Assembly: GCA_025201805.1 (NCBI GenBank)
Contig: MU619323.1
Span: forward strand, 93,966 to 143,130
DNA: 49,165 nucleotides
Origin: Parasitella parasitica
Lineage: Eukaryota; Mucoromycota; Mucoromycetes; Mucorales; Mucoraceae
Reading direction: 5' to 3'
The notes under the pieces were generated by a model, which had not been told where the DNA came from, did no database searches, and saw only the letters and a program-made list of their open reading frames with translations. Below are positions 42,114-49,165 of this stretch, piece by piece (position 1 is the stretch's first letter; each line of letters begins with the position of its first letter). A program made the position numbers and the translations under genes.

Positions 42114-43600
42114 TCATTTACTTGAAATAAACTGATTACTGTGAAATGATGATGGTCGTTGTGGCGTAACCTGGTTTTGAAACAAAGAATGCTGATAGCT
42201 TTGATGTTGTTTTTGTCTAATATTTGTAATCTTTTCTTGTCGTGCAACTGATCGAGAATATCTCAAACCGCATGCATTACAAAGCCTAATTTATGACATT
42301 AGTAATTTTTTTTTTTTTTTGTTCAACTCAAACTTTACGTTTTGTGTCCAGTCGGGCCTCTTCTCCATTCTGGACTAGATTCGGTGCCACAGCTTTGACA
42401 ACGATGATTGCTGTTCTTGTGCGAATATTGTTCTTGCTTTTCACTACGTGGTAATAATATACTTTCTAATGGGATAGACGACGGATACGGCTGGTGTTTC
42501 CTGTGCTGTCTTTGATGTGAATTCATTTGATTCAAAGGTTCGGATGCGCGACGGAGGGGGTATTCATCAAGCTGATTATGTTTTATGGGTGAATAAGGCA
42601 AGGAAAATGGCCTTTTGGATGGAGATGGTATATTAGTTTGCTTCCGCTCCAAGTGCACTAATAAAAATGTAATTGGACCGTATTCAATATTTAAGCTGTC
42701 GATTTTTTGTCCTCTGGAACTCGATCGAGAAGGTTGGTGGACACAGCGGCAACACGATATGCTTGGTAACATGGGGCGGTCATCCAATGAAGAGATCAAG
42801 TTGCTGTAATAGTAGTCTATACTACTCAATTCGTTGGGATAGTGATCAGGCCATGACAGTAGTACTGATTTTGTTCGACTGTCTAAAATGTATAAGGATT
42901 GATGCGGAGAAGAATCGTTGTATTCGTTTTGAACTGATCCAACTGAAGATAACGCAGAGCTTGCCGATAGTGCCGGTGAGAGCAGTTTATCCTGTTCAAT
43001 TAAACTTTCTTTTAGGGTTAGGGCGCAGAATGTATTACTGCTGTTGATGCTGCCGTCGTATGTATTGTCTCCACATAATTTTAAATAGCTTTTGCTAGAG
43101 GGTTCTTTTGTTGAGTCACTGTGTCAGTAACTTGTTTTATATCTATTCAAATACATGTAAATGCATACCTGGATAATGAAGAAACGCTAACACAAAATCA
43201 GCTGTTGCAACATATGCGATGACATCCATAACCCTATACTGATTAGAGTGTATGGAAAAATCATGCTATAATATTGACATGTTAGCGGATTATGTTTGAT
43301 TTCATATGCGTTTATCCTTGCCTTGGTATAGTTTTTTAATCTACATCTATGTCCGATTTCAGTAAACATCTCCTTCTGTTGCGATAGAAAAGAAAAAGGA
43401 AAAAAAAAAACTCACCTTGTCACAGAACCACCCAAAGAATTCGAATGTGTAAATTTGAGTAAATCTCTTTTGGCCATTGATACTTCCTCAGGATGAAACA
43501 GTTGAAACAAAGAAAGGCCTTTCAGTTTGTGACCAAAATCTGAAGCACTGATAAATTCCAATTCATTCAATGATAGTATTGACCAAATGCATGGTGTCAT
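42114..43600 (-). CDS. WC-2-like PAS / GATA zinc-finger transcription factor
   Basis: Five exons: 43416-43600, 43345-43375 (31 nt), 43169-43265, 42339 to about 43118, 42114-42285; about 421 aa. The PAS domain starts WSILSLNELEFISASDFG, then SLFQLFHPEEVSMAKRDLLK, GGSVTR and YRVMDVIAYVATADFVLAFL HYP. A Ser/Pro/Gln-rich linker leads to a single GATA-type zinc finger, CQSCGTESSPEWRRGPTGHK then LCNACGLRYSR, split by the last intron as in related genes. This is the WC-2 (blue-light regulator partner) arrangement, expected to pair with a WC-1/madA-type photoreceptor in the nucleus. The exon 3/4 junction is one base out of frame with the canonical AG (G plus TGACTC), so the model needs transcript support. 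Confidence 0.85.
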
Positions 43601-43633
43601 TTTTGTATAAATATAGAGCAAGCAAAGGCAAAT

Positions 43634-43662
43634 AGAGAGAGAGAGAGAGAGAGAAAGAAAGA
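43634..43662. repeat. (AG)n microsatellite upstream of the WC-2-like gene
   Basis: About ten AG units followed by AAAG repeats, 30-60 bp upstream of the likely WC-2-like start (minus strand (CT)n). Pyrimidine-rich tracts in this position are common in fungal leaders and promoters. Confidence 0.9.
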
Positions 43663-46600
43663 AGGGATGAATAAATAAAAATGGCAGCTTTTTATATTAT
43701 ACACAAATGCATGCAACACACAATAAATCAAAAATTCCCTGATTTAGATGATCTGTTATAATATGGCTTTTTTGAAAGAAAGTTTTTATTCCTTTAAACA
43801 GCAGTTGAGCAGAGTATCTAGAAATTATTCTCTTTTGTTTGTACAACATGTTGGCAATCGTTCTCAACGATCGAAACTGCATTTGATCGAATAAACTTTC
43901 TTGTGCTGTGTTGTACCAGGCCAGTGCTTCCCCTTTTATTTATTTTGTACAAGTACAACAAATATGAAATTCAATATGAAAGACACAAGGGGTTGCATTA
44001 GCCCATTTCTTACATGAATATTTTGAAAATCACAGAAAGACTCATGATTCATAAGTAAAGCTTCTCGATCAGACCGACATTCCTTCTGAATGGACATTTT
44101 ATCAGACTTGAAGGCGGTAAAAATAACGACAATGTATGTAGTACATAGATCATTATTCTTCAAGATATCATTTGTTCTTGTGTTCATGAGAGAGCTTGTG
44201 TACACAGCCATGTCAAACTGCGAATCTTTTTTCTCAAAATAATGTAAGACCAGTGTTTCGATATGCAGCTGCCATCATTTTAGAATACATTGATAAAATC
44301 AACTTTTAAGGACATGGTGTAATTGAAATAATGTACATGTGGCAATAATCATGTTATCATAACAGAAGAAAAGCGAATATGAAGCCGTTGATGCTAAAAT
44401 CTATTAAGTATGATGCTGAAAAAAAAAGAAGCGGGTGGATTGGGATCCTTGAACATTTTAAAAAGAGCATTCTTAGTTGATAGAATGAACCATCAAGCCA
44501 TCTAATGTCAGAAAAAACCGTGCTCAGCAGGCATCCCTTAATTACATACGAGCCAACTTCCGTAGAATCCCCATTATTTCATAACCCTTTCCAATGACGC
44601 AAAACCAGAACTTGATACCTGTTTCAGAAAAATTGCAGGTAGATAAAGAAAAAGGTATCAGACCTTGAGTTTAGTTGAACCAATTTGCAAATAGACTGGT
44701 TTGTCGAATCACGTAAACAACCTTTTTTTTTTTTATATTGTGCTCTCATCAAGCAACAGCATTGACTGAACCTTATTTCATTTATCGCCTTACAGGTGAT
44801 GTGCACAGAAAGTATACATTTTTACTTTTCGTGTTGATCATTATTTCCCATGATTGTTTATGTGTGCTGCATAGAAGCAGATGGAATGCACTTTAATCTT
44901 GGCTTAGACGAAAGCATTGCTTTTAGAGATGCCCTATAAAAGACTAAAACTAAAGGGATTACGGCTGAGAATCTAAAAAAATATAAAAAGAAAAAAAGAA
45001 AAAGAAACTTAATAACCGTTGATCAAGAAATATGGCCATCGCCAATGAAGAACAGTTATGGTACAAGTCCTTCTGATGATGCATATCTGCATCAAAATTT
45101 ACTTGACATTCCGCTCAGGGATACAAGTTTGTTATGCTTTAGACACAGCATAGCGCCATCGGATTTATCTTTTCAATATTCAATCGTATCTTTACATTGT
45201 TAAAATGCAATGTCATGAAGTGAATATTGAAAATATCGTATCTCAATGTCGGATAACAATATATACAAGGACACCCCCACCAACATGTCAAAGAAAATCA
45301 AATGGTACAATATGGAAAGACAATGGCTCATAAGTGGGTTGGTTTCTCTATGTGTATGTTTTCAAGCTTTGAAACTAATAACCCATTAGTAATGAGTTTT
45401 GTTAAGTTATTCAATATAGCATTTAGTATTCAGTATGGGATCAACTACCTAGACCACCAGTTGTTATTTCAATGTCTGTGCAAGCTGCATGTCGGCTTAT
45501 TTTATCGAATGTTCTTGAATCAAGAAAAGGGGCTCATCCTTAATAACTTGAAGAAATCACTGGAAAAAAACATACACTAAAACTAATAGAGTTCGAACGA
45601 ATTTTACCATCCATATAAAGATTATTCAATATTTCCCCATTCATTGCACAGGTTCTCAAGCAGTATCAAAACTTGACGAAGGACGATAATACGTCTAAAT
45701 CAAAACAATAAACAGCTTTCAGGTCTACTTGAAACTCGAAATCACAAGTAAAATACAAGGTTATGGCTCAATGTTCCACCAAATCATTATCAACTCGGCA
45801 TCTTTTGCTTTAAAAATTTACACGGGACAGTTTTTTATGTGTCTTCCAAATGATGGAAAACCTTTGGTGCAGAAATTGAATTAATATTAAAAATGTAATT
45901 ACGCAAAGCTGTGCAAGCAAGTCTTCTCGATGGAACATTTAGCAAAGCATGTGCACAGCAAAAATTGAGAAAATTTATAAAAATGCATACGGTGATACCA
46001 TAATTTACCACACTTGAAAGTCTTCTCAGTGAATCATTCGTCAACCAATGATGGAATGCTTCGACTTAAAAAAGTAGTGCAACTAACTGTAAAAATATAC
46101 AGCTCATCAACATCCCATCAGTTGTACCATTAAATAACAAGGTACAACAATCCTTGCAACGTGTTGCTTCCATGTCTCTTGACATGTTTTTTAATACTCC
46201 TGATCACTGAAATATCTTCTTGTTAACAGCTAACTTGAATCCGCCCGTTTGCTCGCATGCATCGAGATTTGCAAGTAACACCGGTACTATTTAAGAAGAC
46301 ATGCATGGTAGACAAGTTTTTTCTTAACCTTGAATTGGACGAATTTGGTATAAGGGCAACAAACAAAAAATTTTCAAAACCAAACACTTTGTGCAATGAG
46401 AGACTAATGTGCAATTTTTATAGGCGTATGTTCTAGCGATCCAAATACATATTTTTACGGGTGTGAGAGCATAATAAATAGAGATATATTGCTTATCAAA
46501 GATGATCACATCACTCCCTTAAATTCACTTTGGCGCTCAATTTGTGTAGATATATAATTATTTTAATGAAGTCTATTTGATGTGTACATAATATAAAGCT

Positions 46601-46705
46601 GTGTATACGTTTATACATAAAGTTAGCTCCTATATCTGTCATCAGCCTCCCCTATATAACAGGGTACGCCCTTAGCACGTTAAATAAAAACAGAAAGTAC
46701 TCTTC
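43663..46705. other. About 3 kb without supported genes
   Basis: AT-rich, with only short open frames (for example minus 43936-44211 and plus 45302-45580) lacking motifs or spliced partners. No RNA gene or repeat array was recognised. Decayed transposon sequence or long spacer is likely. Confidence 0.5.
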
Positions 46706-46710
46706 CTCCC

Positions 46711-46921
46711 TGTTATGTCAAAAGTCTGATAAAATAAAACTGCCAAAGAATTACGCTTTTATTCATAATACATCTCTCGATGTATTATATACACATTCAT
46801 AACACTAGAGTTCTACTGTTTAGCTGCATAATGTAAATCATGACTACCCATGATTTACTGCAAGACCCGGGGACTGATCTGAGACCCTGATGTGAGACCT
46901 TGCCATGTTACTGATATAACA
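46711..46921. mobile_element. Solo LTR (211 bp) with 5-bp target-site duplication
   Basis: The segment starts TGTTATGTC and ends GATATAACA, so the termini are TGTTAT...ATAACA, the TG...CA ends of a retrotransposon LTR. It is flanked on both sides by CTCCC (46706-46710 and 46922-46926), a perfect 5-bp target duplication. No internal retrotransposon sequence is nearby, so it is best read as a solo LTR left by LTR-LTR recombination. The orientation is unclear because AATAAA-like signals occur on both strands. Confidence 0.8.
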
Positions 46922-46926
46922 CTCCC

Positions 46927-49072
46927 TTCCAAAAAAAAAAGTGTCAGATGTAGAATTCAATAGTAGGTAACCAGCAAGTATAATATGGAGGAAAACACGT
47001 GATATATGTGAAATACATTCACCATGATGATCTGCATTCGACTTCGGTACAGATTACCTAATAAATATCTAACCGTGAAACCGCGAAGCATTTATAAAAA
47101 GAAATCGAACCACAAACCACATTTGGAAAACGCATAGACCAATGTAAGGACTGGTCCATGCATGTCATTTACAAATGTGTCAGAAACATCGATATTAGAA
47201 TACCGTACTTGATTATGTAAAATCAAATACAGAAAAACCTGACTGACAGTTACGGCATAACTGACAGACAGACCGTTTACAACAACGAATATAAATAGAG
47301 TAGAAATGTCTAACCTGTCGGTTTTCGCCTAATAATTGAAGGTTGAATCTCATCTCAATTCCAATATTGACACTGACATTCAAATGGAATTGTATAAAGA
47401 CTTTTAGAAACCAGGACCAGAGCAATCCTGGTGATGTATATTTCAGATATTTCAATACAATAAAAAGAGACTTGTAATAATTCACAGCTTTCAACTGTAT
47501 CCGAACAATAAAAGAAGTATATCGTTTATTATGATATAAATACAGGGTATTTATATCTTCAATTATTTACTACAACTGAGATGGTAGCTGTAATAACCAA
47601 TAGATTAATGTGATAGTATGTTGTCACTGTTGATGAACGAATAGAAAATACACCGTGTTATCATTGTCAATTGGTTTGATATGTTTCATTGTTGAGATTG
47701 ATCCAAGAATATGAGCTGATGTAACATATCAAATAGTTTGTTTGCACCTTGACATTTGAGCAAGTCCGCATATCTTGTTGATGTCATGGCAGCCAAGACA
47801 TTGCGATATCCAGTGACCGTTGAGATATTATACTGATTCGTATCTGATACAATCATATAATATATTTGCAGTAAATCAGCAAGCGTAGTACTTGTAGGAA
47901 TTGATATAGTGCAGATGTAGCAGTGCGTATACATCACCTGGCTTCCTTTTCAATCTTTAATAAAGACCCTACGTTCTCCGTGATATAATCGCTTGTAGTC
48001 TCTTTATTTAATTGTCTTTGGAAATAATCGTTATTCATATAACTCTCATAACCTTTGCACGTTATCTTATTCCAAAAAATAAAGAAAAAAAAATTGTTGG
48101 ATCAAAAAGATAATAAAAAAACCAAAGGTTAACGAGATACGAAAACTAAAGATACTTGAATCAAAAACAAAATTGCATCTGCTATTTATACTTTTTACAA
48201 CTACATAAATTTATGGTGACTTATTTAGATTACTAATTGACAAGACTAATTCACAGTGACAATCTACTTGACAGGGTACGATATGAGGTTATACAGCAAG
48301 GGCTACACGTCTTTGATCTGACAGAGCCTTAACCTTTATCCTGGTGCTCAGATCTGTGTTACTTACAGGAATAACCTTCTTGATTTGAAACAGAGACTTT
48401 ATTCTCCAATTTACACAAGCGTATCACATCACATCATTGGACAATCTTCAATCTTCAATTGAAGTACATTGTCATGATCTTCTGTCTATAATTATGGCAG
48501 ATCAGGAATTATATTGTATCTATTGTTGTTTTACACTTTTTATTACAATGAGCAGCGTTGTTCAACATTAGAAGCATGTGCCAGGGTTGCAGGAGATTGT
48601 ACTTTGATCAGGAGTGCAAGCTTCTACCAACAACACTTGTTAATGTTTACTTGTAATAAACTTATAGCTTGGTATTACATACCAAGTTCAATGTTTAACC
48701 AGGATGACAAATAGTGTTACAATAGATATAATCTAGTATAAAAAGATGGCATTTTCTTATCAATAAAGTCATTAATTTTTGTGTCTGATTTTATTTTTAT
48801 AAATTTATACATTTTTTGAGCAGATCATATTTATATATCCTCTGCGCATAGCAAGAATATATTTTTTATAAATTTAAAATCTAAATAAAATATGAAGTAG
48901 TTGTTTGACAACGCTGAAACTGTAACACAAAATACTTAAATATAAGGCAAGTATATTGGTATAATTTCGAGTTGATTGCGTTGCTGACTGTCGAGAAAAT
49001 ACGTTTTTTGTTGAAGTGAAAGTGTTTTTATCAGTATAGGATGGCAAAATGTAATGTAAAAATAAAAGAAAT
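46927..49072. other. About 2.1 kb without supported genes
   Basis: AT-rich. A minus-strand frame at 47686-47937 (ISIPTSTTLADLLQIYYMIV start region) looks somewhat protein-like but has no recognised motif. The plus frame at 48514-48714 has none either. No RNA gene was recognised. Confidence 0.45.
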
Positions 49073-49097
49073 GCCGGGCTAGCTCAGTTTAAAGAGG
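49073..49097 (+). other. tRNA-like 5' half (acceptor and D-arm)
   Basis: GCCGGGCTAGCTCAGTTTAA and the following AGAGG match the first 25 bases of lysine-type tRNAs (GCCxGGCTAGCTCAGTxGGTAGAGC), including an A-box-like TAGCTCAGT. The sequence then turns AT-rich, with no anticodon arm or TTCGAAT-type B box. It may be a tRNA fragment or the head of a tRNA-derived short interspersed element continuing past the window. Confidence 0.4.
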
Positions 49098-49165
49098 TTT
49101 TTATTATTATATACATGAATTCAAATGGGCACTCGATATGAGCATAAGCCTGGAATTCCAGAAGA

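Noticed and set aside
48331-48360. TGGTGCTCAGATCTGTG as a retrotransposon primer-binding site
   Set aside because: No adjacent LTR end or polyprotein, so the match to a tRNA 3' end is not meaningful.
1-49165. CRISPR arrays, prokaryotic operons, complete tRNA or rRNA genes
   Set aside because: The genes are intron-rich eukaryotic. The only regular repeat arrays are the minisatellite, the 122-bp units and microsatellites, none with spacer structure. No complete tRNA with both A and B boxes was seen.

Overview
The window is nuclear DNA of a filamentous fungus, most likely a Mucorales-type early-diverging fungus (Mucoromycota). This is inferred from AT-rich spacers, many short GT-AG introns (about 45-100 nt), the gene set (GATA-PAS WC-2-like factor, Rsc7-PHD protein, CENP-L-like protein), abundant Tc1/mariner relics, and two members of a divergent ExK protein family that I associate with this lineage. 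It reads as a draft assembly: one 335-bp run of N, long homopolymers, and a few splice junctions one base out of register. All exon structures were spliced by hand; unless stated otherwise every junction is GT-AG and in frame.

Layout. 1-0.9 kb: 3' part of a SAM-dependent methyltransferase gene. 1.5-3.4 kb: a PIF/Harbinger-type unit (intact Myb-like protein, broken DDE nuclease) ending against a 15-bp minisatellite. 5.3-5.9 kb: a Helitron Rep/helicase relic cut off at an A tract. 6.0-11.7 kb: three reverse-strand genes, namely a small two-TM membrane protein, a GH15 trehalase/glucoamylase-like enzyme, and fumarylacetoacetase (tyrosine catabolism). 13.3-13.6 kb: assembly gap. 13.7-17.1 kb: a conserved-looking orphan gene and a secreted PL8 polysaccharide lyase. 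17.6-26.7 kb: a dense housekeeping block with a Ccc1/VIT1 vacuolar metal transporter, an Mpv17/Sym1 inner-membrane protein, an Rsc7/Swp82-PHD chromatin-remodelling subunit that ends 6 bp from the Mpv17 stop, and an Ost-alpha/TMEM184 transporter.

27.5-34.0 kb is the most unusual part. It is a 6,496-bp element bounded by 192-bp terminal inverted repeats (2 mismatches) with a TA target-site duplication. It holds two inward-facing Tc1-type transposase pseudogenes, a third Tc1 relic, a 3.1x122-bp tandem repeat, and an apparently intact 7-exon, 483-aa gene with a C-terminal D...ExK core. This looks like a Tc1/mariner composite carrying a passenger gene. The TIRs contain TTCG boxes repeated every 21-24 bp. 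A broken relative of the passenger lies outside the element at 39.6-40.4 kb.

34.6-43.6 kb: an EHT1/ABHD-type alpha/beta hydrolase, a CENP-L-like kinetochore protein, an acidic coiled-coil protein, the ExK relic, and a WC-2-like PAS/GATA zinc-finger factor. 43.7-49.2 kb has no gene I can support. It contains a solo LTR with a perfect 5-bp target duplication and, at the very end, a tRNA-like 5' half.
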